A stretch of 58,048 nucleotides of DNA from Clostridia bacterium (GTDB lineage Bacteria > Bacteroidota > Bacteroidia > Bacteroidales > 4484-276), in assembly GCA_009928785.1 (NCBI GenBank), contig SABY01000010.1:1-58048 (forward strand), given 5' to 3'. The notes below the pieces were generated by a model. That model saw nothing but the letters and a program-made list of their open reading frames with translations, had not been told where the DNA came from and searched no databases. Below are positions 16,301-26,800 of the stretch, one piece after another. Position numbers and translations under genes: made by a program. Position 1 is the first letter of the stretch; each line of letters begins with the position of its first letter.

Positions 16301-16936
16301 AGCGGCATCGAATACGTTTTTCCGGAGCTGGTGCTCCCTGCCGGCGATTTCGTGGTGATGGCAGTTAACTCCGCTGCCATGCTCGGCACCTTTGGTGTGG
16401 AAGCTCTTCAATGGACAGGCGGCGCTTTGAGCAACAGCGGCGAACTGATCGAACTGATTGATAATTTTGGAAACATCGTGGATGCTGTGGAATACGACGA
16501 TACTTCGCCCTGGGATTCGCTGGCCGACGGCAGCGGCCCCTCGTTGGTACTATGCAATCCCGACGACGACAACACCATTGCCACCAATTGGCTTATCTCG
16601 GCTGAATATGCCGCTGTAAATGCTGCCGGCGATTCGATATTCGCAACACCTGGCGGTCCGTGCATTACAACCACTGTAAATGAATTATTACCTGCCGGTG
16701 ATTTCACCGTTTTCCCCAATCCGACTAAAGAATATTTTTATCTCAACGCCCCGCTGCAAGGCAGTTGGCATATTGAGCTGTATGATTTGTATGGAAAAAG
16801 AGTGCTGGAAACCCACATTAGCCAGAGCCAGATCATCCGCTTCAAAGTCGATTTAGCTAGTGGGATGTATGTGATAAAAGCTACACATTACCAATCAAAT
16901 ACAACCTTTACCGAAAAATTAATCATTGAAAAATAA
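13397..16936 (+). CDS. giant secreted LTD/Kre9-like repeat protein with T9SS tail
   Basis: 1179 aa. Signal peptide to about residue 23 (GAFAQ). An N-terminal carbohydrate-binding-like module (about 24-165) is shared with the next two proteins. Then an FN3-like domain (about 183-295), a Kre9/KNH-like domain (304-390), and alternating lamin-tail LTD (starting 400, 666, 928; motif INEIMYNPP) and Kre9/KNH-like domains (567 and 828; motif VTYPNGGExLYRG). The T9SS type A tail starts near 1102 (FPNPTKEYF...EKLIIEK). The first two LTD plus Kre9 units are almost identical internal duplicates. No catalytic domain is seen; a cell-surface structural or adhesive role is likely but inferred. Confidence 0.9.
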   Translation: MQNILLFRIIFAVLLSFPLGAFAQLPTGWEGDTDIVTAPEATIVFEGTYSCSIQVLSGTQANCDLSNLNNLTVTPGASFKVAFHYFTSEHVRLRAAIDWSNGSATYAANYAGPTTTGDWEEFVWEEVVPADATTANVRIRCYDVSGFAAPETQYVDQVTFESPVGTPQEVFNGNFELWPSAQPEPSEYPANFDAQATQQQVDLSWTDAGGSQLPDAYLILARTDLNFVVPQDGTFVPNDYDFSDGTGAANVAFGAQAFSFFDMMPSTTYYFRIYPYTNSGSNTDFKTDGTAPSTSATTGVAEPELIVTAPVAGNNWFAAATYNITWQASNVQGEVLIELTADASTGNPDWEQLATTNANAGTYSWDIPPQQPTGSDYQIRISGVTTTISSLSGIFSILPAPEIYDIVINEIMYNPPVELGNDDYYEFLELYNNDTETVDLTGWTFINGIDFAFPTGTVLLPGEYLVIAKNPDTIMAYYGISDVLGPFENLTGLNNTGELVALGNAAGYVVDEVEYADGAPWPTSPDGDGPSLSLINPNLDNSLPESWEPSIVPYGTPGNPNSSLEPLLVVTYPNGGENLYRGTTYNITWNFAEFAGNIDIELINTAGANEVLAEEIDVTLQSWEWTIPADQIIGTSYYIQISDAATHTLTDMSDAAFSIIDEPEVPAIVINEIMYNPPVELGDDDYYEFLELYNNDNVAVDLTGWTFTSGIDFTFSDGTMLQPDEYLVIAKNPDSIMAYYGISNVTGPFENTSGLNNSGEMVTLGNATGFAVDMVEYSDSDPWPIAPDGNGPSLSLINPDMDNSLPESWQPSIVLYGTPGNPNTSAEPLLVVTYPNGGEYLYRGMTYNITWNYSQFSGDIDIELINTAGNNQILAEDVDGLLQSWEWTIPAGQTIGSSYFIQISDAATQTLTDMSDAAFSIIDQPEIPTLVITEIMYNPPESGTDSLEFIEIYNNGNDEAILTGYSFSSGIEYVFPELVLPAGDFVVMAVNSAAMLGTFGVEALQWTGGALSNSGELIELIDNFGNIVDAVEYDDTSPWDSLADGSGPSLVLCNPDDDNTIATNWLISAEYAAVNAAGDSIFATPGGPCITTTVNELLPAGDFTVFPNPTKEYFYLNAPLQGSWHIELYDLYGKRVLETHISQSQIIRFKVDLASGMYVIKATHYQSNTTFTEKLIIEK

Positions 16937-16970
16937 CATTTTATCTTACCATCAAAAACTTGTTTTAATT

Positions 16971-19900
16971 ATGAGAAAAATCACATTATTAATGGTGCTG
17001 ATGATTGCTTTTGCAACAGCACAGGCACAATTGCCATCCAACTGGATTGACGACACAGGAATAGAAACTTTTAAAGAAGCAACCACTGTGCATGGCGGCG
17101 ATTACAGTTGCGGCGTAATCGTGAATACTGATGTACAGGCCAACTGCGACCTGGGCAATGACAGCCCGATGCCCGTAACGCCCGGCGCCACCTACAAAAT
17201 TTCTTTCTGGGCCAACACCAGTGAACATGTACGTATTACAGCCGTGATCGACTATAATGCCGGCACTACAGTATATCCAAACACTTATGTGGGTCCGGCA
17301 ACTGCCGGCTGGGAACAATACACTTTTGAAGGAACCATTCCCGACGGCGTAGCAACAGGAACCGTAAGACTTCGCTTTTATGATGTAGCTGGTTTTAATC
17401 CCGGCGAAATTAATTTTGTGGACGACGTCGCTTTTGAATCACCCATCGGCACACCAAAAATGGTGGTGAATGGTGATTTTGAAACCTGGGGCGGCACCCT
17501 GGGTGAGCCTTCCAATTACCCGACTGCATTTACAGCCACCGCTTCGGGTCTGAACATTGTACTTGCATGGGTAGATGCCGTGGGCGATCCATTGCCAGGC
17601 AACTATCTGATAAAAGCGAGTACACAGAATAATATTGCCCTTCCGGTGGATGGCACCTACGTTACCGACGACCTGGATTTGTCTGACGGCAGCGGAGCCG
17701 CCAATGTTGCCTTTGGTGGAGAATCATTTCTATTTCCGGGATTGGAGCCATTAACAACTTATTATTTCAAAATATTTCCTTATTCCAACAGCGGCCTCAA
17801 TGTGGATTTCAAAACCGACGGAACGGCTCCATCGGCGCAAGCCACCATTGGTAGCATTGTAATATTGGAAACCGAAAACTTTGATGCCGACTGGGGCGGC
17901 TGGACACGCGTGAATGTAATTGGCGAGCAGGAATGGGGTCGCGACAACACCAATGGTATCGGCACTACCGCTTGCGCTAAAATGACTGGCTACAGCAGTG
18001 GCACCACCTATGCCAACGAAGACTGGCTCATCTCACCATCGCTGGATTTTACTGCGTACAGTAACGAAATACTCTCTTTCTTCAGCGCAGTGGGTTATTC
18101 TACTGCAACGCCACAGCTTGCTGTCCATATTTCGATCGATTATGATGGCGGCGGCGACCCCGGCAGCGCAACCTGGACACAACTGAATCCGACACTCCCG
18201 GTAAGCCCTCCCAACTGGGTTTGGACCAATTCGGGCGTAATAGACCTCTCAGCCCACGAAGGCGACAACGTGCATGTTGCTTTTGTTTACACCTGTGGAA
18301 CCGACGCAGCAGCTACCTGGGAAATTGATAACATCATGATAAGTGGCGAAGGTGAGATAACACCCGAGCCTGAACCATCCAACTATCCTACTGCCTTTAC
18401 AGCTTTGGCACAGGGTCAAAGCATCAACCTCACCTGGACCGATGCCACCGGCGATGTGCTGCCGGAGCATTACCTGTTATTAGGAAGCGATGACGACAAC
18501 ATTGTGGCGCCGCAAGATGGCAACCCGGTGGATAACGACCTCGACTTCGGCGACGGAATGGCCGCCCTGAATCTATCGTACGGAACCACCAGCGCTACCT
18601 TTGCCGGATTGGCCGGAGGGCAAACTTATTATTTCAAAATTTTCCCGTACAATAATATCGGGACGACGATAGATTATAAAAATGATGGCGCACCGCCAAT
18701 GGCACAGGCTACCACCCAGGAAGTGGCAACAAACCTTTTCACCGACTTCAACGAAGACTGGGGCGGATGGACACCGCTAAGTCTGGTGGGCGACCAAACA
18801 TGGACCCGCACCACCGAATTTGGAATCGAAAACAGCCCGTGTGCTAAGATGGCCGGTTTTAATAATGGCGCCGTCATCAACGAAGACTGGCTGCTCTCGC
18901 CGGCCTACGACCTGGCAGGCATGGGCGACATGGTGGCAAGTTTCTTTTCTGCAACCAAATTTGCCGGCCCGGCACTGCGCTTCAAAGTATCGACAAATTA
19001 TAACGGCACCGGCAACCCCAACGACGCCACCTGGGACGATCTTACAGATATGGCTGCGTGGTCAACCAATAACTACGAATGGACTGAGTCGGGAAACATT
19101 GATTTATCCGCATTTAACGGCAGCACCATTTACATGGCTTTTGTTTATTTTTCGACAGATATGGAGGCTCCTACCTGGGAAATCGACAACGTATTGCTGG
19201 CTCCCATGCAGGCTATGGGCGAACCAACCGCCTATCCCACCATGTTTGCCATGACGGCGCAGGATCAAAACATCAACATCACGTGGGTGGATGCTACCGG
19301 CGCTGTTGTCCCGCAGGGTTATCTTATAAAAATCAGCAATGCCGACACTTTTACAGCTCCCGTGGACGGAACACCTGTAGCCGACGACATGGATTTGAGC
19401 GATGGCATGGGTGCCAAAAATGTAACGCCCGGCACCGAAGAGTTGAGTTTTAATGATCTTGCAGCAAACACTACTTACTACGCCGTGATCTATCCTTACA
19501 CAAATTCCGGCGCAACCATCAACTTTAAAACCGATGGCACCGCACCGCACGCCGAGGCTACTACCGCCGAGGCTCCTGCCGATCTGCTGTTTACTACTTT
19601 TAACGAGAGCTGGGAAAACTGGACACAATTTAGCGTAAGCGGCGACCAGGTGTGGGGACGCGACAATACTTTTGGCATCGATGGTACAGCATGTGCCCGG
19701 GTAAGCGGATTTGCCGGCGGCGCTTCAAACGTAAACGAAGACTGGCTGGTTTCGCCCGCTATTGATCTTACCGGAATCACAAATACCGTGCTTTCGTTCT
19801 ACTCTGCAGTGGCCTATACCGGCGACCCGCTGCAGGTACTTGTTTCGACGGATTATGATGGCAGCGGCAACCCTAACGATTTCACCTGGGACGACTTTAC

Positions 19901-20327
19901 GGCACAGGCACAGTGGCCGACAGGAGACCCTTTCTGGGTGTGGACATATTCGGGCAGCCTCAGTTTGCAGGATTACGCCAATCAAACCATTTTCGTTGCC
20001 TTCAAATTCGTTTCCGATGCCGTGGCCTCGAAAACCTGGGAGGTTGACAACATCCGCATCCAGGGTACCAGCAGCATCAACGATCCCGATTCGTACCTGC
20101 TTGGCTTGTATCCAAATCCTACCAGTGGTCTGATCAATTACGACCTAAAAGAAGCGCCCGTTGCTATCGATATTTTCTCTGTAACCGGGCAGCTCATTTA
20201 TAGCGCAAATCTACCCGCTTCCAGCGGAAACATTAATTTGCAGCAAATGCAAAAAGGCCTTTACCTTGTCCGCTTCATACTCGATGAACAGGGAACGGCA
20301 GTTACCAGACGCATTATTATCGAATAA
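16971..20327 (+). CDS. giant secreted choice-of-anchor J/FN3 protein with T9SS tail, paralogue A
   Basis: 1118 aa from the ATG at 16971 (MRKITLLM, a clean signal peptide ending TAQAQ); the longer frame begins inside the tail of the previous gene. The N-terminal module (about 21-160) matches the previous and next proteins. Three FN3-like domains (from about 179, 467, 748) alternate with three choice-of-anchor J/cleaved-adhesin-type domains (from about 301, 589, 873; recurring 'DWGGWT', 'NEDWLxSP', 'TWExDNI'). The T9SS tail starts near 1041 (YPNPTSGLI...RRIIIE). Such MAM-like domains are found in gingipain-associated adhesins. No enzyme domain is visible. Confidence 0.9.
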   Translation: MRKITLLMVLMIAFATAQAQLPSNWIDDTGIETFKEATTVHGGDYSCGVIVNTDVQANCDLGNDSPMPVTPGATYKISFWANTSEHVRITAVIDYNAGTTVYPNTYVGPATAGWEQYTFEGTIPDGVATGTVRLRFYDVAGFNPGEINFVDDVAFESPIGTPKMVVNGDFETWGGTLGEPSNYPTAFTATASGLNIVLAWVDAVGDPLPGNYLIKASTQNNIALPVDGTYVTDDLDLSDGSGAANVAFGGESFLFPGLEPLTTYYFKIFPYSNSGLNVDFKTDGTAPSAQATIGSIVILETENFDADWGGWTRVNVIGEQEWGRDNTNGIGTTACAKMTGYSSGTTYANEDWLISPSLDFTAYSNEILSFFSAVGYSTATPQLAVHISIDYDGGGDPGSATWTQLNPTLPVSPPNWVWTNSGVIDLSAHEGDNVHVAFVYTCGTDAAATWEIDNIMISGEGEITPEPEPSNYPTAFTALAQGQSINLTWTDATGDVLPEHYLLLGSDDDNIVAPQDGNPVDNDLDFGDGMAALNLSYGTTSATFAGLAGGQTYYFKIFPYNNIGTTIDYKNDGAPPMAQATTQEVATNLFTDFNEDWGGWTPLSLVGDQTWTRTTEFGIENSPCAKMAGFNNGAVINEDWLLSPAYDLAGMGDMVASFFSATKFAGPALRFKVSTNYNGTGNPNDATWDDLTDMAAWSTNNYEWTESGNIDLSAFNGSTIYMAFVYFSTDMEAPTWEIDNVLLAPMQAMGEPTAYPTMFAMTAQDQNINITWVDATGAVVPQGYLIKISNADTFTAPVDGTPVADDMDLSDGMGAKNVTPGTEELSFNDLAANTTYYAVIYPYTNSGATINFKTDGTAPHAEATTAEAPADLLFTTFNESWENWTQFSVSGDQVWGRDNTFGIDGTACARVSGFAGGASNVNEDWLVSPAIDLTGITNTVLSFYSAVAYTGDPLQVLVSTDYDGSGNPNDFTWDDFTAQAQWPTGDPFWVWTYSGSLSLQDYANQTIFVAFKFVSDAVASKTWEVDNIRIQGTSSINDPDSYLLGLYPNPTSGLINYDLKEAPVAIDIFSVTGQLIYSANLPASSGNINLQQMQKGLYLVRFILDEQGTAVTRRIIIE

Positions 20328-20335
20328 ATAATTTT

Positions 20336-20377
20336 AAAAGGAGGTCGGAACAACTTGGTCCGACTTCCTCTTTTTTT
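20336..20377 (+). terminator. rho-independent terminator
   Basis: Stem GGAGGTCGGA pairs with TCCGACTTCC through one G-T wobble, with a 9-nt loop and a T-rich tail, 9 bp after the stop codon of the preceding gene. It separates two giant surface-protein genes. Confidence 0.85.
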
Positions 20378-20398
20378 AATACTTAAAAATATCAGCAC

Positions 20399-23300
20399 AT
20401 GAAAAAAATCTTCTTCTTCGTTTTGATGCTGTTGGCCATAACGGCAGTGCAGGCACAAGAGCCAATTGGCTGGATGGTAGATACCGATATCGAAGCCTTT
20501 CAGGAATCGACTATTGTGCAACAGGGCACTTACAGCAGCGGCATCATCGTAAATAGTGGAGAGCAGGCCAATTGCGATTTTGATAATGAAACTGTGATTC
20601 CTGTGACGACAGGCAACACCTTCAAAATGTCGTTTTGGGGTTTTACCTCCGAATTTGTACGTGTTCGGGCCAAAGTCATTTGGTCGGATAATACCACATT
20701 ATATGCAACCAACTATTTGGGACCCAATACGGGTGGCTGGATGCAGTTTAGTTTTGAAGGCGAGGTTCCTGCCAACATTACCACCGCAAAGGTCGGCATC
20801 CGGTTTTATGATGTTGCCGGATTTGTACCCGGCGAAGTGCAGTATGTGGATGATTTCATTTTTGAATCACCCATCGGGACACCTTTGACCATCAACAACG
20901 GCGACCTCGAATCATGGACAGGCCTGGCCGGTGAACCGGATAATTATCCTACCGCTTTTGCTGCCGAACTTGCAGGTCTAAGCGCTGTACTTTCGTGGAC
21001 AGATGCTACCGGCAGCCAACTGCCTCACAGCTATCTGATAAAAGCCAGCACCGCCGACAACATTACTTTGCCCGCTGACGGAGTTCCCGTTGCCGACGAC
21101 ACCGACCTGAGCGACGGCACAGGAGCCGCCAATGTTGCCTTTGGTACGCAAACTTTTACCTTTTCCAACCTGGAACCTTCTACTACTTATTATTTCAAAA
21201 TATTCCCATATACGAATGGTGGTGCCAACATCAACTTTAAAACTGACGGAACTCCTCCGGCAGCACAAGTGGAAACTCCTGACATCGTGGTGATACATTC
21301 CCAAAACTTCAATGCCGGCTTTGGCAACTGGACAGCCATCAGCGTAACCGGTGATCAGGTGTGGAGCGCTGCAAATACCTTTGGCATCGGTGGCACGCCC
21401 TGCGCACGTATCTCTGGTTTTGTCGGCGGTGCTGCTGTCGAAAACGAAGACTGGCTCATTTCGCCCATGATTAATTTGGGAAGTTTCGATAACGAAATCC
21501 TCACTTTCTATTCTGCGGTAGGTTATCCCACCGCTACGCCACAACTGGCGGCTTACGTTTCGACAGATTATGATGGCGGTGGCAACCCCGCTACTGCTAC
21601 CTGGATTGACTTGCAGCCGGTGCTTCCCGATGGTGCTGTATTTTGGGAATGGACTGCTTCGGGAGAGTTAGACCTTTCGGGATATGCAGGCGGTGTTTAC
21701 ATTGCCTTCGTTTATGCATGTGGCACCGATGATGCAGCCACATGGGAAGTTGATAATGTATTACTAACCGGCGAAGGCGAATATGTACCCGATCCGGAGC
21801 CTACCAATTATCCAATGAATTTTGCTGCTGTTGCTTCCGGACAGTCGATAGCACTTTCGTGGACAGATGCCGTGGGCGCCCAGCTTCCGGCAGGGTATCT
21901 TCTTCTGGCTTCCGACAATCCGTCCATCCCCGCTCCGGCGGATGGTATTCCAGTTGAAAACGACAATGTGCTAAGCGATGGCAGTGCCGCGCTCAACATA
22001 ATGCCGGGTGCGCAAACAGCACATTTTTATAACCTTCCGCAAAATTCTACCTATTATTTTGCCATCTATCCTTACACCAATTCCGGCGAAAATATCAACT
22101 ATAAAACTGACGGTACGCCACCCACCGCGGAAGCCACAACCGAGGAAACTACTTTTTTGCTCTTTACGGATTTTAATGCCGACTGGGGCGGATGGACAAC
22201 TGTAAGCGTAGTGGGAGCACAGCAATGGAGCCGCAACAATACTTATGGGCTGGAAGGCACACCCTGTGCTTTGATGTCGGGTTTTTCCGGGGGCAACAAC
22301 GAAAACGAAGACTGGCTTATCTCACCGCCAATCGACCTTAGCACCACCAGCAACGAAGTGCTCAAGTTCTTCTCGGCCAAAAACTATGTCGGCCCCCAAC
22401 TGGAGCTGCGCATTTCGACCGACTACAACGGCACGGGCAACCCCAACGATTTTACCTGGGCGATGCTAACCGATGAAGCGATGTGGTCGCCCGGCAGCTT
22501 TGCCTGGACGGAATCCGGTTACATTGATCTTTCATCCTTTACCAACAACACCATTTATGTGGCTTTCCAGTTTTTCTCCACTGCAACGGCTTCGTGTAAC
22601 TGGGAAATTGATAATGTGAGCATCACCGTGGAGGAGCTGCCTCCCACCGAGCCTTCCAACTATCCGGAAAATTTTGAAACTACTGAAGCATGGTCCAGTG
22701 ATGTAAAGCTCATCTGGGATGATGCTACCGGCGAAATTGTACCTGACGGCTACCTGATTGTAGCTGCCAACCAAAGTAACCTGCCCTTACCGGTAGATGG
22801 CGTTCCCGTAGAGAACGACCCGAATCTAAACGATGGCAGCGGCGCTATGAATGTACTATACGGCATAGAACGCTATACATTCATCGACCTCGACAATGGC
22901 GATTATTTCTTCAGAATTTTCCCATACACAGGCTCAGGCTCACAGATAGATTACAAAACGGACGGTGTGCCGCCGTATGCCACAATCTATTTAAGTTATA
23001 TGTATGCTTACGATGACGCATTGTTCACAACCTTCAATCCGGGTTGGGAAGAGTGGGAACGTGTAAGTATAACTGGCGACCAGGTGTGGGCGCGCGATAC
23101 CATCCATGGCATCGACGGAACTCCCTGTGCGCGCATCAGTGGTTTTAGCGGCGCCTCATTCGATAACGAAGACTGGCTCATCTCACCCAATATTAGTTTT
23201 GGCAATTGGCGCTATGGTTTCAACATCATTTTTAATTCGGCTGTGGCCTATACTGGGGCACCCCTGGCGTTGAAACTCTCGACCGACTATAACGGCAACG

Positions 23301-23770
23301 GGCAGCCCGGCAGTGCCACCTGGACGGATATTACCGACAGAGCCATTTGGCCTGTAGGAAACATCTTTTGGGAGTGGACCAACTCCGGCGTAATCGACAT
23401 TCAGGATTTGGTAATTGACGACATTACCATCGCTTTTGTTTATACCTCTACCACTGCTGCCTCAGCTACCTGGGAGGTGGATAATGTCAAAGCAAGAAGC
23501 TTCAACATCAGTGGCATCGATGAAGTAGCAAGCCAGCGGCAGGTCAGCATCTTCCCCAACCCGACACACGGCACTTTTACCATCAACACCGAAATGGAAG
23601 TGCACTTTGTGGAAGTTTATTCAGCCACCGGCAGCCTGATGCTGCGCCAACAAATGGCGGATGCTTCACAGGCAATCGACATCAGCAATCTGAAACCTGG
23701 TTTTTATTTTGTAAAAGGTTACGGGCAAGCTGACGAAAACATCTTCAACAGCCGCATCATCCTACAGTAA
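20399..23770 (+). CDS. giant secreted choice-of-anchor J/FN3 protein with T9SS tail, paralogue B
   Basis: 1123 aa with the same architecture as its left neighbour: signal peptide (AVQAQ), N-terminal module (about 21-160), FN3-like domains from about 179, 466 and 751, choice-of-anchor J domains from about 301, 587 and 874, and a T9SS tail from about 1047 (FPNPTHGTF...SRIILQ). The two proteins align end to end and are clearly products of tandem duplication with later divergence. Likely exported by T9SS and anchored at the cell surface; the ligand is unknown. Confidence 0.9.
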   Translation: MKKIFFFVLMLLAITAVQAQEPIGWMVDTDIEAFQESTIVQQGTYSSGIIVNSGEQANCDFDNETVIPVTTGNTFKMSFWGFTSEFVRVRAKVIWSDNTTLYATNYLGPNTGGWMQFSFEGEVPANITTAKVGIRFYDVAGFVPGEVQYVDDFIFESPIGTPLTINNGDLESWTGLAGEPDNYPTAFAAELAGLSAVLSWTDATGSQLPHSYLIKASTADNITLPADGVPVADDTDLSDGTGAANVAFGTQTFTFSNLEPSTTYYFKIFPYTNGGANINFKTDGTPPAAQVETPDIVVIHSQNFNAGFGNWTAISVTGDQVWSAANTFGIGGTPCARISGFVGGAAVENEDWLISPMINLGSFDNEILTFYSAVGYPTATPQLAAYVSTDYDGGGNPATATWIDLQPVLPDGAVFWEWTASGELDLSGYAGGVYIAFVYACGTDDAATWEVDNVLLTGEGEYVPDPEPTNYPMNFAAVASGQSIALSWTDAVGAQLPAGYLLLASDNPSIPAPADGIPVENDNVLSDGSAALNIMPGAQTAHFYNLPQNSTYYFAIYPYTNSGENINYKTDGTPPTAEATTEETTFLLFTDFNADWGGWTTVSVVGAQQWSRNNTYGLEGTPCALMSGFSGGNNENEDWLISPPIDLSTTSNEVLKFFSAKNYVGPQLELRISTDYNGTGNPNDFTWAMLTDEAMWSPGSFAWTESGYIDLSSFTNNTIYVAFQFFSTATASCNWEIDNVSITVEELPPTEPSNYPENFETTEAWSSDVKLIWDDATGEIVPDGYLIVAANQSNLPLPVDGVPVENDPNLNDGSGAMNVLYGIERYTFIDLDNGDYFFRIFPYTGSGSQIDYKTDGVPPYATIYLSYMYAYDDALFTTFNPGWEEWERVSITGDQVWARDTIHGIDGTPCARISGFSGASFDNEDWLISPNISFGNWRYGFNIIFNSAVAYTGAPLALKLSTDYNGNGQPGSATWTDITDRAIWPVGNIFWEWTNSGVIDIQDLVIDDITIAFVYTSTTAASATWEVDNVKARSFNISGIDEVASQRQVSIFPNPTHGTFTINTEMEVHFVEVYSATGSLMLRQQMADASQAIDISNLKPGFYFVKGYGQADENIFNSRIILQ

Positions 23771-23782
23771 TTATTATTTTTC

Positions 23783-23826
23783 AAAGGGTATCCCGGAACT
23801 GATCCGGGATGCCTTTCTTTTTTTTA
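23783..23826 (+). terminator. rho-independent terminator
   Basis: Stem AAAGGGTATCCCGGA pairs with TCCGGGATGCCTTT around a 5-nt loop, and is followed by C and a run of T. It lies 12 bp after the stop of the preceding gene. Confidence 0.88.
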
Positions 23827-23861
23827 AAATCTATTTATTAACAATTAAAACCTAATGTTTT

Positions 23862-26800
23862 ATGAAAATTTTAAGACACATTTTTTTAACAGCGTTTTTT
23901 GCAGCACTAACGCTAACGACCTTCGGGCAGATCCCGCTGCCTATATTTTCGGAGTACTCCGAAGGATCGAGCAACAACAAGTACATCGAAATTTACAACC
24001 CAACTGAATATACAGTGGATATGACATCCTTCACTGTTAGGCTGGGATCAAATGGTGGCGCATGGGGAAACACTTACTCTTTTGGGAGCGTGCAACTAGC
24101 CGCTGGTGACGTTTTTGTGATTGCAAACAGCGGATCAGACCCAATTATACTTGCTGAAGCTGATGCAACCAGCACCGTTACTTACTTTAATGGTAATGAT
24201 GCGCTGGGTTTATTCAAGGATGGCGTATTAATAGACGTCATCGGAATACAGGGCGAAGACCCCGGTACAGCATGGCCTGTAGCCGGAATAACAAATGCTA
24301 CCGGAGAACACACCCTGGTACGAAAAGCCAATATATGCAGTCCCACCACCGATTGGGCGCTTTCGGCAGGAACCAATGCCGACGATTCGCAGTGGATAGT
24401 TTTAGCACAAAATGATTGGACTAACCTGGGCTTCCACATCTCCGAATGCCAGGGCGGCACTACCGTGGCTGCACCTGACTTTACGCCTGGCAGCGGAACC
24501 TACTCCAATCCGGTAAGTGTTACCATTACCAGCGACACTCCCGATGCCGACATTTATTACACTACGGATGGTAGCGATCCTACGCAGCAATCGACGCTTT
24601 ATACCCTACCACTAACAATTTCGCAAACAACCACCCTCAAGGCAAAAGGCTTTCTGGATGGTTACAATCCCAGCTACATTACTACGGCACAATATGTTTT
24701 TCCGGAAACGGTAACCACGCTGGCAGCGCTTCGTGCAGGATTGCCCGGTCACCTTTATCATTACACGGGCACAGCCCTCCTTACCTTCCAGCAGACTTTC
24801 CGCAACCAGAAGTATTTGCAGGATGCCACCGCAGGTATTTTGATTGACGACGTGAATGGTATCATCACTTCCGATTTCGAAATTGGCGACGGCATCTCCA
24901 ACCTCTGGGGGCAGGTAGCCGAGTTTGGCGGGATGATGCAACTTACGCCAACGCAAGACCCTGGCGATCCGGTTTCTTCGGGGAATTACCCGGCGCCACA
25001 AGTGATTACGCTTACTGATCTGGTTACAAATTTCGATACATACGAATCAGAATTGGTACGTATTAATGGCGTTACCTTTGCCGATGCAGGAGCAACGTTT
25101 GCCAACGGATTAATTTACCCAATTACCGGCCCGGCTGCCGTGGAATACGATTTTAGAACAACATTTTATGATGTAGATTATATCGGCACCACCATTCCGA
25201 CGGTACCTGTGGATATCATTGGATTGCCCAATGCGCGCACTGATGGAAATTATCTGACTGCCCGCAGCAGTGCCGATCTCATCGAAAACCTGGTTCCGCC
25301 TTCTATTCAGGTAACCTCGCCTAATGGTGGCGAAGTGTGGCAGAAAGGTGAAACCTACAACATTACCTGGCTGAATCTTAACTTTACGGGCAACGTAAAA
25401 ATTACGATAACCAAGCCGCCTTTTACCAATATTGTATTGGCCGATAACCTGGTCAATACCGGAAGCTACCAATGGACTATTCCCACGACGTTTGCGATAG
25501 GCAGCAGCTATAAAATAAAAGTGCAGGGAGTAAACGCCAGCGATCCTTTGGACGTGAGCGACGCTAATTTTTCCGTAATCGAACCGCTGCCCGATCCCGA
25601 CATTGTCATCAACGAGATCATGTACAATCCTTCAGGAGACCTGGGTAATGATGCCGATTACGAATACCTGGAACTTTACAACAACAGCGGCTTTGCTGTG
25701 GATTTGGGCGGCTGGAGCCTGGCCAACGCCATCACTTATACCTTTGGAACCGGCACCACCATTGCCGACGGCGGTTACCTGGTAATTGCGCTTAAACCGG
25801 ATACTATTATTTCTCATTATGGAATTTCTAACGTGGTGGGTTCCTTTACGGGCGGCCTCAACAACACCGGCGAAGCTATTGTGCTCCTGAATCCTCAGGG
25901 TGCAACTGCTGACAGCGTAACTTATGCCGATGGCGGATTGTGGCCAACAGAACCCGATGGCTTCGGCCCATCACTGGAATTGCTCGATCCCAGTCTTGAC
26001 AACTCGCTGCCCGAAAACTGGGCTGCCAGCCTGGTGAATGACGGAACCCCCGGTGTAGCCAATTCTGTATTTGGAACGGAACTCCTTACGCTCACCGCTC
26101 CCAACGGTGGTGAAACCTTTGAGCAAGGCAGCTCACAGGAAGTTACCTGGACATATCTCGGCTTTACCGGAACAATCAAAATTGAACTTACCGATATCCA
26201 ACTCACCACCACAGTAACACTTGCCCAAAATGTGCCCGTAGAATATGGTGTGTGGGACTGGGAAATACCTGCTGACCTTACAACGAGCGACAATTACAAA
26301 ATCGTCATCTCCGAAACCACCGACGGAATGCCTATGGACGAAAGCGACGACGTATTTAGCATTGTAGGAACTATCGTTCCCGCCATCACCGTAACTTCGC
26401 CCAATGGTGGCGAAGCCTGGACACAGGGAACGCTGCACAACATCACCTGGACAAACGAATTTGTGACCGGCGATGTGATGATAGAACTTTCTGACGGTAT
26501 GGGTACAATTCTTCTGGAAGATTCGATTGCCGCCGCTGACGGCACTTTTGGATGGAACATCCCGGCTGACCAAACCATTGGAAGCAACTACACCATTCTC
26601 GTTTCGGGAATGGATCAGGGAGCACCTTCTGATGTAAGCGACGCTCCGTTCTCTATTGTTGAACCACAACCTGTAGCTGATATTATTATTAATGAAATAA
26701 TGTACAATACCCCCAGTGTTGACAACGAATGGTGCGAATTGTACAACCGCGAGGCGGTTACTGTTTCGCTCGAGGGCTACTATCTGCTCGACGACAACGA

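Noticed and set aside
14567..16411. Long minus-strand frames (about 250 codons) under the first giant protein
   Set aside because: They mirror the repeated LTD/Kre9 coding sequence; the plus-strand reading has signal peptide, domains and a T9SS tail.
20336..20377. Possible riboswitch or regulatory leader before the third giant gene
   Set aside because: A simple stem plus T-run directly after a stop codon is fully explained as a terminator.
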